64,000 nt of DNA from Gillisia mitskevichiae (GCF_003634585.1 NZ_RBLG01000003.1:345048-409047), one strand, 5' to 3'. Shown: positions 45,677 through 55,072, counted from the stretch's first letter. A program made the numbers and translations. Notes: generated by a model not told the origin, from the letters alone.

Positions 45677-47104
45677 ATGTCAAAAACTGCGCAATCAGTT
45701 TGGAATAGCTGTCTAGCTTTTATCAAAGATAACATTACCCCCCAAGCTTATAAAACTTGGTTTGAACCTATTCAAGCAGTAAAACTTACAGACTGTGCCC
45801 TGAGTATTCAGGTTCCGTCTAAATTCTTTTATGAATGGCTTGAGGAGCATTACGTGAAACTTCTTAAGGTTTCACTAACCAAAGAATTAGGAGAAAAAGC
45901 GAAACTGGTATATGTTATTAAAATGGAGAATACCTACGGGAATAAACTTCCATTTACAGAGAAAATACCTAGCACCCAACGAAGCCAAATGACTTCTCAA
46001 GAAGTAGACGTGCCAATTAAGAATAAAAATCCAGAGCTCAGAAATCCTTTTATTATTCCAGGGATAAGAAATGTAAAGATTGAGTCTCAGCTTAATCCTA
46101 ACTATAGTTTCGAAAATTTCCTTGAAGGTGATTCCAACAGACTGGCTCGTTCCGCAGGTTTAGCAGTATCTAATAAGCCAGGAGGAACTTCCTTTAATCC
46201 TTTATTAGTATTTGGAGGAGTAGGACTTGGTAAAACGCATTTGTCTCATGCTATTGGGGTAGATATTAAAGATAAATATCCAGAAAAAACGGTTTTATAT
46301 ATCTCTGCAGAAAAATTTACGCAACAATATATAGAGTCTGTTAAGAAGAATAATAGAAACGATTTCATTCATTTCTACCAGATTATAGATGTATTAATAG
46401 TAGATGATATTCAATTACTATCTGGAAAAGCAGGAACTCAAGATGTGTTCTTTCATATTTTTAATCACCTACACCAAAATGGGAAACAGGTTATTTTAAC
46501 TAGCGATAAGGCGCCTGTAGATATGCAAGATATCGAGCAACGTTTATTATCTCGTTTTAAATGGGGACTATCAGCAGAATTACAGCATCCAGATTTTGAA
46601 ACAAGGGTTTCAATTATTAAAAATAAATTGTATCGTGATGGTGTGGAAATGCCAGAAGATATCATTGAATTTTTAGCAAATAATATTAAAACTAATATTA
46701 GAGAATTAGAAGGTGCCATTATATCGCTTATTGCACACTCCTCTTTCAATAAAAAGGATATCACTTTGGAATTGGCTACCAAGATAGTAGACAATTATGT
46801 TAAAAACACTAAGCGAGAGGTATCTATAGACTATATTCAGAAGATCGTTAGCGATTATTTCCAGATGGATGTAGAAACGCTTCAGTCTAAGACCAGAAAA
46901 AGACATATCGTACAAGCGAGACAACTTGCTATGTTCTTCGCTAAGAAGTTAACTAAGGCATCTTTAGCAAGTATTGGAAGTCAGATCGGGAAAAGAGATC
47001 ACGCTACTGTACTTCATGCATGTAAAACGGTAGATAATTTAGCAGCTACAGATAAGCAATTCAAAAAGTTTGTAGAAGATCTAAACAAAAAACTGACTCT
47101 ATAA
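45677..47104 (+). CDS. dnaA: Chromosomal replication initiator protein DnaA
   Basis: DnaA opens the replication origin and is also a transcription factor. The 475-residue product has the N-terminal oligomerisation domain (SVWNSCLAFIKDNITPQAY), a short linker, the AAA+ domain with Walker A GGVGLGKTHL (about 180-189) and Walker B VLIVDDIQLL, the DVDP-equivalent region ISRFKWGLSAEL, and the C-terminal DNA-binding signature GKRDHATVLHAC. The gene next to it is a low-molecular-weight phosphatase; no dnaN is adjacent, which is usual in Bacteroidetes. Confidence 0.98.
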   Translation: MSKTAQSVWNSCLAFIKDNITPQAYKTWFEPIQAVKLTDCALSIQVPSKFFYEWLEEHYVKLLKVSLTKELGEKAKLVYVIKMENTYGNKLPFTEKIPSTQRSQMTSQEVDVPIKNKNPELRNPFIIPGIRNVKIESQLNPNYSFENFLEGDSNRLARSAGLAVSNKPGGTSFNPLLVFGGVGLGKTHLSHAIGVDIKDKYPEKTVLYISAEKFTQQYIESVKKNNRNDFIHFYQIIDVLIVDDIQLLSGKAGTQDVFFHIFNHLHQNGKQVILTSDKAPVDMQDIEQRLLSRFKWGLSAELQHPDFETRVSIIKNKLYRDGVEMPEDIIEFLANNIKTNIRELEGAIISLIAHSSFNKKDITLELATKIVDNYVKNTKREVSIDYIQKIVSDYFQMDVETLQSKTRKRHIVQARQLAMFFAKKLTKASLASIGSQIGKRDHATVLHACKTVDNLAATDKQFKKFVEDLNKKLTL

Positions 47105-47113
47105 TTAATAATT

Positions 47114-47587
47114 ATGAAAACCAACGTTTTAATGGTGTGTCTCGGAAATATCTGTAGATCTCCACTAGCCGAAGGAATTCTAAAGTCCAAAACAGATCCA
47201 AAAAAGATCTACGTAGACTCCGCTGGCACCGGCGATTATCATATAGATGATCTTCCCGACCCTCGTTCTATAGCAATTGCTAAAAAGCACAAATTAGACA
47301 TCACATCTCAGAAAGGTAGACAATTTAGTGTTCAGGATTTCGATCGCTTTCACCATATTTACGTTATGGACACTTTTAACTATGCAGATGTAATTGCATT
47401 AGCTAGAGATGAAGATGATAAAAAGAAAGTGAAACTTATTTTAGATGAAATATTCCCAGGTGAGAACGTAGATGTTCCAGACCCATATCAAGGATTAGCA
47501 GATGGTTTCAAAAATGTATTCGAAATGCTTGATGATGCTTGCGAGATTATCGCCAAAAAATTAAAAGAAACGCATCCACATAAATAA
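47114..47587 (+). CDS. Low-molecular-weight protein-tyrosine phosphatase
   Basis: The 157-residue protein has the active site VCLGNICRSPLAEGIL (CX5R, Cys at about residue 9), DSAGTGDYHIDDLPDPRS, and the catalytic acid in DVPDPYQG. This is a standard low-molecular-weight phosphotyrosine phosphatase. It lies 9 bases after dnaA and 15 bases before the RsmI-like gene, an arrangement seen in other flavobacteria. Confidence 0.96.
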   Translation: MKTNVLMVCLGNICRSPLAEGILKSKTDPKKIYVDSAGTGDYHIDDLPDPRSIAIAKKHKLDITSQKGRQFSVQDFDRFHHIYVMDTFNYADVIALARDEDDKKKVKLILDEIFPGENVDVPDPYQGLADGFKNVFEMLDDACEIIAKKLKETHPHK

Positions 47588-47602
47588 CATCATATTTTGA
47601 TT

Positions 47603-48334
47603 ATGAGCAATTCTGACTTTAAGTTCTCGGGGAAATTATATTTAATACCAACTACTTTGGGAGAATCCAAAATTTCCGAAGTTCTTCCAGATTCCATTGC
47701 TACAATAATTGAAAAAATAGATAATTATATTGTAGAGAACGAAAAGACTGCACGAAGGTCTATAAAACAAGTTCTTCCAGAAAAATCTCAATCTTCTTTA
47801 CAGCTGAACACATTAAATAAACATACTGATGCTGCTTTGCTATCTACATTTTTAGATCCATGTAAAGAGGGAATAGATGTGGGATTACTTAGTGAAGCCG
47901 GTTGCCCAGGTGTTGCAGATCCAGGTGCTGAAATAGTAAAGTTGGCTCATGAAATAGGAATTAGAGTTATTCCCTTAGTTGGCCCCTCCTCTATTCTTTT
48001 AGCTATGATGGGCAGTGGAATGAATGGACAGAGTTTTACATTTAATGGCTATTTGCCAATAGACAAGAAAGAGCGTAAACAAGAGCTAAAAACATTAGAA
48101 AGAATTTCTTCAGAAAGAAATCAAGCTCAACTTTTTATTGAAACTCCGTATAGAAATAATCAGTTAGTTGAAGATCTGGTTCAAATATTAAATCCCGCAA
48201 CTAAGCTATGTATTGCTTGCGATTTAACTTTAGCATCAGAATTTATAATCACGAAATCTATTATGGAATGGTCTAAAACAAAAGTAGACCTTCATAAAAG
48301 GCCTACTATGTTTATAATTCAAAAAGATATCTAA
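47603..48334 (+). CDS. RsmI-like SAM-dependent methyltransferase (tetrapyrrole methylase fold)
   Basis: The product (about 243 residues from the ATG at 47603; a TTG at 47597 is also open) has the YLIPTTLGESKISEVLPDS start, GLLSEAGCPGVADPGAEIV, and IPLVGPSSILLAMMGSGMNG, the SAM-binding core of tetrapyrrole-methylase-fold enzymes. It is related to RsmI, which methylates C1402 of 16S rRNA, but Bacteroidetes have more than one such protein, so exact target is uncertain. The stop overlaps the stop of the gene on the other strand. Confidence 0.9.
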   Translation: MSNSDFKFSGKLYLIPTTLGESKISEVLPDSIATIIEKIDNYIVENEKTARRSIKQVLPEKSQSSLQLNTLNKHTDAALLSTFLDPCKEGIDVGLLSEAGCPGVADPGAEIVKLAHEIGIRVIPLVGPSSILLAMMGSGMNGQSFTFNGYLPIDKKERKQELKTLERISSERNQAQLFIETPYRNNQLVEDLVQILNPATKLCIACDLTLASEFIITKSIMEWSKTKVDLHKRPTMFIIQKDI

Positions 48335-48990
48335 GCTATATTTATAACTGCTTTTGCTTTTCTTTCTGGCTGAACGAAAGAAGTATCGTATCCCGAAAAC
48401 CTCTTCATATAATAACCTAGAGTTGTTCCAAAAGCATCGCTAAATGCTGTTGCTCCCCAACTTCTAAGGTATTTTTTCACACTTCCAGGTCCTGCTAAAT
48501 GCGCTGCAGCCAATATTCCAGATTCTGTAATTAGAATTCCGTTTATTCTTTTACCTACAAATCTCTTTATATCTCTTTTTAGAATCCATTTATTTCTAGA
48601 AGCGTTTGCATAAAATGCTGCTTCTTGTAATTCTGGGGTCTCTAAAAATAATTGAGTGTCATAGACTCCAATCAATTGTAAAGTTCCCTTACCAAATTGA
48701 TATTTGCCCATGTAACCATATTGGTTTATGGTTTTATAATTACCTCGAGATTCTTTAAACCCCAAAGCTTCTTTAAAACCAATATAAGATTTACCAAGTT
48801 TGGGTGTAGCCTTTAAAACCTCGAAGGTTTCTTCGGGCATTTCCTCTGACTTAGGAACAGTATACTCTAAAGGTTCTAGGGATGAGGTGGCATATCCTTC
48901 TAAATTTGCAGCTTCCTTTGTAGAAAAACTAAAAAATATAGCACCAGATAAAATAGGTAGAATTGAAAATTTTGCAACTTTCTTTTTCAT
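48331..48990 (-). CDS. Exported lysozyme-like domain protein
   Basis: Started at the ATG at 48990, the 219-residue product has a basic n-region and hydrophobic core (KKKVAKFSILPILSGAIFFS) and an exported domain starting FKEALGFKESRGNYKTINQY, then YMGKYQFGKGTLQLIGV. The E-S-R-G-N-Y, GYMGKYQFG and LAAAHLAGPGSVKKYL order is like the lysozyme-type transglycosylase fold with a candidate catalytic Glu in ESRGNY. Some databases label such proteins as LysM peptidoglycan-binding, but no LysM repeat is seen. A cell-wall role is probable. Confidence 0.78.
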   Translation of the reverse strand: MKKKVAKFSILPILSGAIFFSFSTKEAANLEGYATSSLEPLEYTVPKSEEMPEETFEVLKATPKLGKSYIGFKEALGFKESRGNYKTINQYGYMGKYQFGKGTLQLIGVYDTQLFLETPELQEAAFYANASRNKWILKRDIKRFVGKRINGILITESGILAAAHLAGPGSVKKYLRSWGATAFSDAFGTTLGYYMKRFSGYDTSFVQPERKAKAVINIA

Positions 48991-49580
48991 AATGTTTTGA
49001 TTCTGAGAAGCAATTGGTTTTAAAAAATTATTATAACCCTTCTCAATTTCGCCGTGCAAAGATACATTAAATTTTAATAATCTGACTTACAGCCTGTTAA
49101 ACAAAACACAAGTTTTCAAAAGCTCTCTTAAAGATTTTAACTTATTGATAATTAGCTAATTATAATAACTTATATTGATAAGGCATATTCATGATTTTAT
49201 TTTTATTCAAAAAAAACTTTTTTTTTTAGAATTTAGAAAGCATTTCTTTCCTTCTGTTGCTAAATAAATTCTCACTTAATAATTATACTTTCTCCATGCA
49301 TATCAACCTTTTCTTATTTATTTAAAACTAATAAGTTTAGAATTGCAAGCTTTAACGATTAGAATGTAATTGAAGAAGGTAACACAAGTTAAAAGAAAGG
49401 AATGAGTAAGGTGAACAGCTGATTCGCATTAAAAGATAAAAATAAATGTATTTATCCTTAGAGTAAGAAAAGAATAGGCTATCCAAAACTCTTTAATACT
49501 CATTAATAATAATTAATCCTTTTCTACCAGAGATTGATTGAAAAATTTTATTGAAGTGCTTAAACATATTAGATAAGATA
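48991..49580. other. Gene-free AT-rich interval with a 16-bp perfect palindrome
   Basis: About 590 bases contain no coding frame above background. ATAATTAGCTAATTAT at 49148-49163 is a perfect palindrome, and a run of A then T (49208-49228) follows. No RNA family, promoter match or terminator is clear. It may hold regulatory sites for the lysozyme-like gene, whose start lies at the left edge. Confidence 0.5.
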
Positions 49581-50624
49581 TTATCTATTCACCCCTTGTT
49601 TGTTTATCCAACGAACATATGTTTGTTTATTTCTGTTATGTTGCGCCAAATTTTCAGCAAACATATGATATCCAAAATTCTCTACATCTGCTACGAAAAA
49701 AAAATATTTATGATTTTCATAATTTAAAACTGCCTCTATAGAAGAGATATCAGGCATTGCAATAGGACCAGGAGGAAGTGCAACGTTCATATAAGTATTG
49801 TAAGGAGACTCTAACTTAAGGTCTTTATAAAGCACTCTTTTAATAATTGTGTCGAAATTTCCAGATTGCTCTTTAATAGCGTAGATAACCGTTGGGTCTG
49901 CTTCCAATTTCCATCCTTTATTAATTCTATTCATGTAAACTCCAGCAACTTTTGGTCTCTCATCTACTTTAGCTGTCTCCTTTTGAACAATGGAAGCCAC
50001 TACTGTAACCTGATTTGGAGTTAATCCAATTTCTTTAGCCTTTTCCAATCTTGTCTGGTTCCAAAATCTTTTGTATTCTGTTAGCATACGCTCTCTGAAA
50101 CCTTCTGCGGAAGTATTCCAAAAGAATTCATATTTATTAGGAATATATAGGCCTAATGCTTCTTCTTTATTCAAATTATTTGCATTCAAAAAAGCTTCGT
50201 CCTTCATCATTTTAAGTAATGAAATGCTATCTGCCTCAATTTGAACCGCAATTCTCCCTGCAAGTTCTTCTAATCTTTCTTGATTATTAAATACCACGGA
50301 AACCGGAGTATTCTGACTGCGAAGTACATTAACAAGATCATTATTATTCATACCCTTTTTCAGAATATATTTACCCGCTTTCACATTTGCTGCATATCCT
50401 TTTTTCTGAGCTACGGCATCAAAAGAAGATAAATCCTCAAGTAATGGGCGTAAACTATCTATAGCAGTTTGATATGTGGCACCTGTTGGAATATAGACCG
50501 TGCTGGTGTTATTTTCGAATTTTGTGTTTGGGGAGAAGATTGAATTATAAACTGAATAACTAAATATGCCTAATGCCACAAGCCCTAGAAGAGCAATAAT
50601 CCAAAGAATTTTTTTAATATACAT
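49581..50624 (-). CDS. mltG: Endolytic murein transglycosylase MltG
   Basis: MltG cuts nascent glycan strands and helps set their length. The 347-residue product has one N-terminal membrane segment (ILWIIALLGLVALGIFSYSV), a LysM-like region (YIPTGATYQTAIDSLRPL) and the YceG catalytic domain: VVASIVQKETAKVDERPKVA with the catalytic Glu, GVYMNRINKGWKLEADPTVI and SPYNTYMNVALPPGPIAMP. It overlaps the upstream GNAT gene by 11 bases and belongs to dapF-GNAT-mltG. Confidence 0.96.
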   Translation of the reverse strand: MYIKKILWIIALLGLVALGIFSYSVYNSIFSPNTKFENNTSTVYIPTGATYQTAIDSLRPLLEDLSSFDAVAQKKGYAANVKAGKYILKKGMNNNDLVNVLRSQNTPVSVVFNNQERLEELAGRIAVQIEADSISLLKMMKDEAFLNANNLNKEEALGLYIPNKYEFFWNTSAEGFRERMLTEYKRFWNQTRLEKAKEIGLTPNQVTVVASIVQKETAKVDERPKVAGVYMNRINKGWKLEADPTVIYAIKEQSGNFDTIIKRVLYKDLKLESPYNTYMNVALPPGPIAMPDISSIEAVLNYENHKYFFFVADVENFGYHMFAENLAQHNRNKQTYVRWINKQGVNR

Positions 50625-51144
50625 TATTTATTAATTGGTATAGTATTTCATTTTTAAATTTTCCGTTGACTAAAACCCAGTCTTTTTTAATGCCTACCTC
50701 CGTGAAATTACATTTTTCAAATAACTTGATACTTGCTAAATTATCTTCAGTAACATTTGCATAAACCTGACGCAGTCCTAGATGTGTAAAACAATAATCG
50801 CTGGTTAATTTTAGAACTTCTTGGCCAAAACCCTTCCCACGATCCTCATCATTTACAAATAGAATTCCCAAGGCCGCTCTCCTGTCTTTAGGCTCCAGAT
50901 CAAATATATCTATTAAACCTATAGACTTGTCATCATGTCTACAGATCATTAATCGAAGCTGTTTTACATCAAAAATATCACGATGAGAATTTTGCAGGTA
51001 TTTCTTAATCAAAAATCGGGAATATGGAACTCTGGTAGAACTGATCTCCCAAAAATCTTCATTATTCTCCACCTCCAGAATAAAATCTAGATCTTCGGGC
51101 TCTAATGCCCTTAAGTATATTTTATCTCCTTTTAAGGTTAACAT
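50614..51144 (-). CDS. GNAT acetyltransferase (RimJ/RimL-like)
   Basis: The 176-residue protein has IYLRALEPEDLDFILEVEN, the acetyl-CoA loop EDRGKGFGQEVLKLTSDY, and VYANVTEDNLASIKLFEKCN, the features of RimJ/RimL-type N-acetyltransferases. It overlaps dapF (7 bases) and mltG (11 bases), so all three are in one transcript; a role in envelope precursor or protein modification is possible but unproven. Confidence 0.92.
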   Translation of the reverse strand: MLTLKGDKIYLRALEPEDLDFILEVENNEDFWEISSTRVPYSRFLIKKYLQNSHRDIFDVKQLRLMICRHDDKSIGLIDIFDLEPKDRRAALGILFVNDEDRGKGFGQEVLKLTSDYCFTHLGLRQVYANVTEDNLASIKLFEKCNFTEVGIKKDWVLVNGKFKNEILYQLINNVY

Positions 51145-51926
51145 TCAAATTCTCCTTTAAAAACTTTTGCAGTTGGGCCGGTAAGCCAGATATTATAATA
51201 ATTTCCATTGTTATTTTCAAAAGAAACCCGAAGTTTTCCTCCTGGAGTTTCTAAGAATACGATGTTTGAATCGGTTTTACCTGTAGCATTTACCGCTATT
51301 GCAACCGCCGTAACACCTGTGCCACAAGAATAGGTTTCATCTTCCACCCCTCTTTCATATGTTCTCACTAAAAAAGTATTTTCATCTTTTTGCTGAACAA
51401 AATTTACATTTGTTCCTCCACTAGATTCATATTTTTCTGAATATCTAATGCTTGCACCATCTTGTTTTACATTGATATCTCCAACTTGTTCTGAAAATAA
51501 TATATGATGTGGCGAACCTGTATCTAAAAATAATTCGTCTTCGTTAATTCCTTTCGCTAAAACATCCTGCATTTTCAAACTTACTATATCTCCATCTATA
51601 GTAGCCTCATGAAGACCATCTATTGCATTAAAAGTAGCTTTTTCATTAATGACCCCAAGAAGCTTCGCAAAGGCCACCAAACATCTCCCTCCATTTCCAC
51701 ACATACTACTTTGGTTACCATCAGAATTATAGTAAACCATCTTAAAGTCTTCAGAAGCATTATCAGAATTTTCCAAAAGGATCAACCCATCGGCTCCAAT
51801 TCCAAATCTTCGATGACACAGTTCATGCACTAGATTGGTATTATTTTTGGAGAATATATCATTGCGATTATCAACCATTATAAAATCGTTTCCTGTGCCG
51901 TGGAATTTATAGAAAGGAATATTCAT
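51138..51926 (-). CDS. dapF: Diaminopimelate epimerase
   Basis: DapF converts LL- to meso-diaminopimelate for lysine and peptidoglycan. From the ATG at 51926 the 262-residue protein has IPFYKFHGTGNDFIMVDN, the first catalytic Cys in SSMCGNGGRCLVAF and the second in EDETYSCGTGVTAVA. The frame is open 26 codons further upstream but that part overlaps the promoter and has a non-family hydrophobic sequence, so I exclude it. It precedes GNAT and mltG, linking wall precursor supply with glycan-strand processing. Confidence 0.97.
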   Translation of the reverse strand: MNIPFYKFHGTGNDFIMVDNRNDIFSKNNTNLVHELCHRRFGIGADGLILLENSDNASEDFKMVYYNSDGNQSSMCGNGGRCLVAFAKLLGVINEKATFNAIDGLHEATIDGDIVSLKMQDVLAKGINEDELFLDTGSPHHILFSEQVGDINVKQDGASIRYSEKYESSGGTNVNFVQQKDENTFLVRTYERGVEDETYSCGTGVTAVAIAVNATGKTDSNIVFLETPGGKLRVSFENNNGNYYNIWLTGPTAKVFKGEFEC

Positions 51927-51947
51927 GAATGCCAATTTGGATAAAAA

Positions 51948-51975
51948 CAAATATACAACAATCACACAAAAACAA
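51948..51975 (-). promoter_or_regulatory. Promoter for dapF-GNAT-mltG
   Basis: On the minus strand TTG (51973-51975), a 17-base spacer and TATATTTG (51948-51955) match the Bacteroidetes consensus, the spacer being slightly short. The dapF ATG is 21 bases downstream. The location inside the upstream open frame supports the short dapF start. Confidence 0.55.
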
Positions 51976-52006
51976 TCGTTGTAGAAATAGGCATTTAGGC
52001 CCAATT

Positions 52007-52014
52007 TAAATTTG
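52007..52014 (+). promoter_or_regulatory. -7 box for the degP-type protease
   Basis: TAAATTTG matches TAnnTTTG exactly and lies 45 bases ahead of the ATG at 52060. The nearest TTG (51979) is 25 bases upstream, too far for a standard -33, so only the -7 box is claimed. Confidence 0.4.
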
Positions 52015-52059
52015 GCAGTAGTTGGATTAAAATTTAGTTGAATTAAAATAAGAGTAGCA

Positions 52060-53460
52060 ATGAAACAATTTATTAAATTACTTAGTGTTTCCGTTTTGGG
52101 TGGCGTGTTAACTTTAGGCTCCTATAAGCTTATTATATACGAAGATGTACCTTTTTTTGAGCCTTCTCCCATTAAACAAGAATCTTCATCATTCATTCCT
52201 GTTTCAAATTCCAATAATATTTATGGTACAAATGCCGACTTTACTGAAGCTGCCGAAAAGACAGTTCACTCTGTCGTCCACGTAAAAAATGTTGCTGTAT
52301 TTGATAAACCAAATAGTTTTTGGGAATACTACTCTAATGGAGGCAATACTGGAAAGGCTTTACAAGGAACTGGCTCCGGTGTAATTATTACCCCAGATGG
52401 ATACATAATTACCAATAATCATGTTATTAAAGGTGCAGGAGAAATAGAAGTCACCTTAAATAACAATAAATCTTATGTTGCAAAAGTAATAGGAATAGAT
52501 ACTAAGGCAGATATAGCACTGCTAAAAATTGATGCAACAGATTTAGAATATATCCCATTTGGAAATTCTAACGATATTAAATTAGGAGAGTGGGTTTTAG
52601 CCGTTGGGAACCCATTTAATTTAACTTCTACGGTCACTGCAGGAATTGTAAGTGCAAAAGCCAGAGATCTCAATGCATACGATGGAACTCCACAATCCTT
52701 TATCCAGACCGATGCTGCTATTAATCCAGGAAATAGTGGAGGTGCACTAGTTAATATAGATGGAAAACTTATTGGCATCAATACGGCAATAACCTCTCAA
52801 ACTGGTAGTTATATTGGATATGGTTTTGCTGTACCATCTAATAATGCAAGAAAAATCGTTGAAGATATCATGGAATTCGGCAATGTGCAGCAAGGAATAT
52901 TAGGAATTATAGGTACCGATGTAAATCAGGTTATTTCCAAAGAGTTTAATCTTCCTACTTCCCAAGGAGTGATTGTTAGTGATGTAGAATCTGGAAGCGG
53001 GGCCGCTTTAGCCGGAATAAAAAAAGGAGACGTTATAAGACAATTAGATAATATTGAAATTAGAAAAATGTCCGATCTAACCGGATATTTAGGCTCCAAA
53101 AGGCCAAAAGATGTAGTGAAGGTTAAAATCATTAGAGAAGGAGAAGAACGAGACGTAGCTGTAAAGTTGATTAAATATGAAACTTTTGCCATTCAGGAAA
53201 TTGGGTTAGAAGTTACCAATGCTTCTAAGGAATATCTTAAAGAGTATAAAACAGCAAATGGAGTGAAAATTTCCAGAGCTTTAAAAGGAGATAAACAATC
53301 TCAAGCACTTATTGGGATTGTAATCACCAAAATAAATAATCAGAAGGTAAACAATATAGATGATGTGAAACGTGTTTTAAGTTCAAATAACGACTTAGAA
53401 CCTATAAGCGTAACTTTTGTGAACAAACAAGGGAAGGAACAAACCTATATATGGAGATAA
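52060..53460 (+). CDS. degP: Periplasmic serine protease, DegP/DegQ (HtrA) family
   Basis: The 466-residue protein has an N-terminal membrane/signal segment (IKLLSVSVLGGVLTLGSY), the trypsin-like domain with the triad His in ITNNHVIKGAG (about 120), Asp in KADIALLKID (about 150) and Ser in NPGNSGGALVNIDG (about 226), and two PDZ domains (SDVESGSGAALAGIKKGD; VVITKINNQKVNNIDDV-type). It is a chaperone/protease removing misfolded envelope proteins. A Rho-independent terminator follows. DegP versus DegQ cannot be told apart here. Confidence 0.95.
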   Translation: MKQFIKLLSVSVLGGVLTLGSYKLIIYEDVPFFEPSPIKQESSSFIPVSNSNNIYGTNADFTEAAEKTVHSVVHVKNVAVFDKPNSFWEYYSNGGNTGKALQGTGSGVIITPDGYIITNNHVIKGAGEIEVTLNNNKSYVAKVIGIDTKADIALLKIDATDLEYIPFGNSNDIKLGEWVLAVGNPFNLTSTVTAGIVSAKARDLNAYDGTPQSFIQTDAAINPGNSGGALVNIDGKLIGINTAITSQTGSYIGYGFAVPSNNARKIVEDIMEFGNVQQGILGIIGTDVNQVISKEFNLPTSQGVIVSDVESGSGAALAGIKKGDVIRQLDNIEIRKMSDLTGYLGSKRPKDVVKVKIIREGEERDVAVKLIKYETFAIQEIGLEVTNASKEYLKEYKTANGVKISRALKGDKQSQALIGIVITKINNQKVNNIDDVKRVLSSNNDLEPISVTFVNKQGKEQTYIWR

Positions 53461-53481
53461 AATTCGTCAGCAAATATCGCT

Positions 53482-53515
53482 AACCTACTGTAAAATTTAC
53501 AGTAGGTTTTTTTTT
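53482..53515 (+). terminator. Rho-independent terminator after the degP-type gene
   Basis: AACCTACTGT and ACAGTAGGTT form a strong stem followed by a run of at least nine T. It begins 21 bases after the protease stop. Confidence 0.9.
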
Positions 53516-53548
53516 AAATAAATATTTCACGAAAACGATTGAAATCTA

Positions 53549-53556
53549 TACTTTTG
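53549..53556 (+). promoter_or_regulatory. -7 box for gap
   Basis: TACTTTTG is an exact TAnnTTTG match, 36 bases before the gap ATG at 53592. A -33 element is not obvious, but the upstream terminator shows the gene needs its own promoter. Confidence 0.5.
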
Positions 53557-53591
53557 CCGCGTCTAAACACACACAACATAACTCAAAAAAA

Positions 53592-55040
53592 ATGGGATTT
53601 AACGAAGTTTACGAAAAAGAACTTGCTTTTCAAGCAGACCGCAGACGTGCCTCTGTGGAGTTTATTAAAATAATAAGCGATCTATGGTATGATAAATCTA
53701 TAGAATTGGTTTTATTTAGAAATCCACTTATCAATAGAAATGTAAGTGATATTCTTAACCTACATGAATATGCAGGAGCTTTTGTAGAAAAGCCGATCTC
53801 AATTTTCGATTCTGTTGAAATTGCCCAAGCTATTAAAGACCTAGATCTTCCTCCTGCAAAATTGGATATTGGAAAACTTACTTACGAGTATCATTTAGAA
53901 GATGTAGATTATAATAATGCCAAGGCATTTATATCCTCTAAATTAAAAGACGCCAAAGATTATCAAGATATCACCCCAAAAGACGTTGTGCTTTATGGAT
54001 TTGGAAGAATTGGTAGATTAGTTGCCAGAGAATTAATGACAAGAACTGGAGTTGGAAGTCAGCTAAGACTTAGAGCTATAGTAACTCGCGGTAAAATAGA
54101 TGCGACAGTATTAGAGAAAAGGGCATCACTTTTAAGAAGTGATTCTGTTCACGGAGATTTTTCAGGAACTGTTAATGTAGACGCAGAAAATTCTTCTTTG
54201 ATAATAAATGGAACTACTGTTCATGTAATTTCAGCAAATAATCCTGAAGATATAGATTACACAGAATATGGGATTAATGACGCTCTTATTATAGATAATA
54301 CCGGAGCATTTAGAGATAAGGAAGAATTATCTAGACACTTAACTTCTGTTGGAGCTAGTAAAGTTTTACTTACAGCACCAGGAAAAGGAATTCCAAACAT
54401 TGTGCACGGGGTTAATCATAAAGAACATAATCCAGATGAGATCTCAATTTTCTCTGCAGCGTCATGTACCACCAATGCGATCACACCTGTTTTAAAGGCT
54501 ATTCAAGATTCCTTAGGGGTTGTTCATGGACATTTAGAAACTATCCATGCATATACTAACGATCAAAACTTGGTAGATAACATGCATAGCAAATATAGAA
54601 GAGGTCGTGCTGCAGGACTAAACATGGTAATTACTGAGACCGGTGCTGGACAAGCTGTAACGAAAGCTTTGCCTGTTTTCGATGGAAAATTAACTTCGAA
54701 TGCAATTAGAGTACCCGTTCCTAATGGCTCATTAGCTATTCTAAATTTAGAGGTGGAAGCTGCCACTTCTGTTGAAGGAATAAATACTATACTTAAAAAA
54801 TATGCTCTTGAAGGAGAATTGGTAGAGCAAATAAAATATTCTTTAGATAATGAATTGGTTTCTACAGATATAGTTGGTTCTTCTGCACCTTCAATTTATG
54901 ATAGTAAGGCCACCATTGTTACTGCAGATGGAAAGAATATTGTACTATATATATGGTATGATAACGAATATGGTTATAGCCATCAAGTAATAAGACTGGC
55001 AAAATACATAGCAAAAGTGAGACGTTTTACTTATTACTAG
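53592..55040 (+). CDS. gap: Glyceraldehyde-3-phosphate dehydrogenase with N-terminal extension
   Basis: GAPDH converts glyceraldehyde 3-phosphate to 1,3-bisphosphoglycerate. The 482-residue product has a 130-residue N-terminal helical region before the Rossmann motif VVLYGFGRIGRLVARE, then the active site FSAASCTTNAITPVLKAI (Cys near residue 293), the HAYTNDQNLVDN motif and WYDNEYGYSHQVIRLA. Ordinary GAPDHs are 330-340 residues; this long form is common in flavobacteria. Upstream terminator and -7 box and a downstream terminator show a single-gene unit. Confidence 0.97.
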   Translation: MGFNEVYEKELAFQADRRRASVEFIKIISDLWYDKSIELVLFRNPLINRNVSDILNLHEYAGAFVEKPISIFDSVEIAQAIKDLDLPPAKLDIGKLTYEYHLEDVDYNNAKAFISSKLKDAKDYQDITPKDVVLYGFGRIGRLVARELMTRTGVGSQLRLRAIVTRGKIDATVLEKRASLLRSDSVHGDFSGTVNVDAENSSLIINGTTVHVISANNPEDIDYTEYGINDALIIDNTGAFRDKEELSRHLTSVGASKVLLTAPGKGIPNIVHGVNHKEHNPDEISIFSAASCTTNAITPVLKAIQDSLGVVHGHLETIHAYTNDQNLVDNMHSKYRRGRAAGLNMVITETGAGQAVTKALPVFDGKLTSNAIRVPVPNGSLAILNLEVEAATSVEGINTILKKYALEGELVEQIKYSLDNELVSTDIVGSSAPSIYDSKATIVTADGKNIVLYIWYDNEYGYSHQVIRLAKYIAKVRRFTYY

Positions 55041-55072
55041 ATCTTATTCCTTTTGAAAAGTTAAATTACATT

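Noticed and set aside
51927..52004. N-terminal extension of dapF
   Set aside because: The 26 extra codons cover an exact TATATTTG promoter element and give a hydrophobic segment foreign to this cytosolic enzyme.
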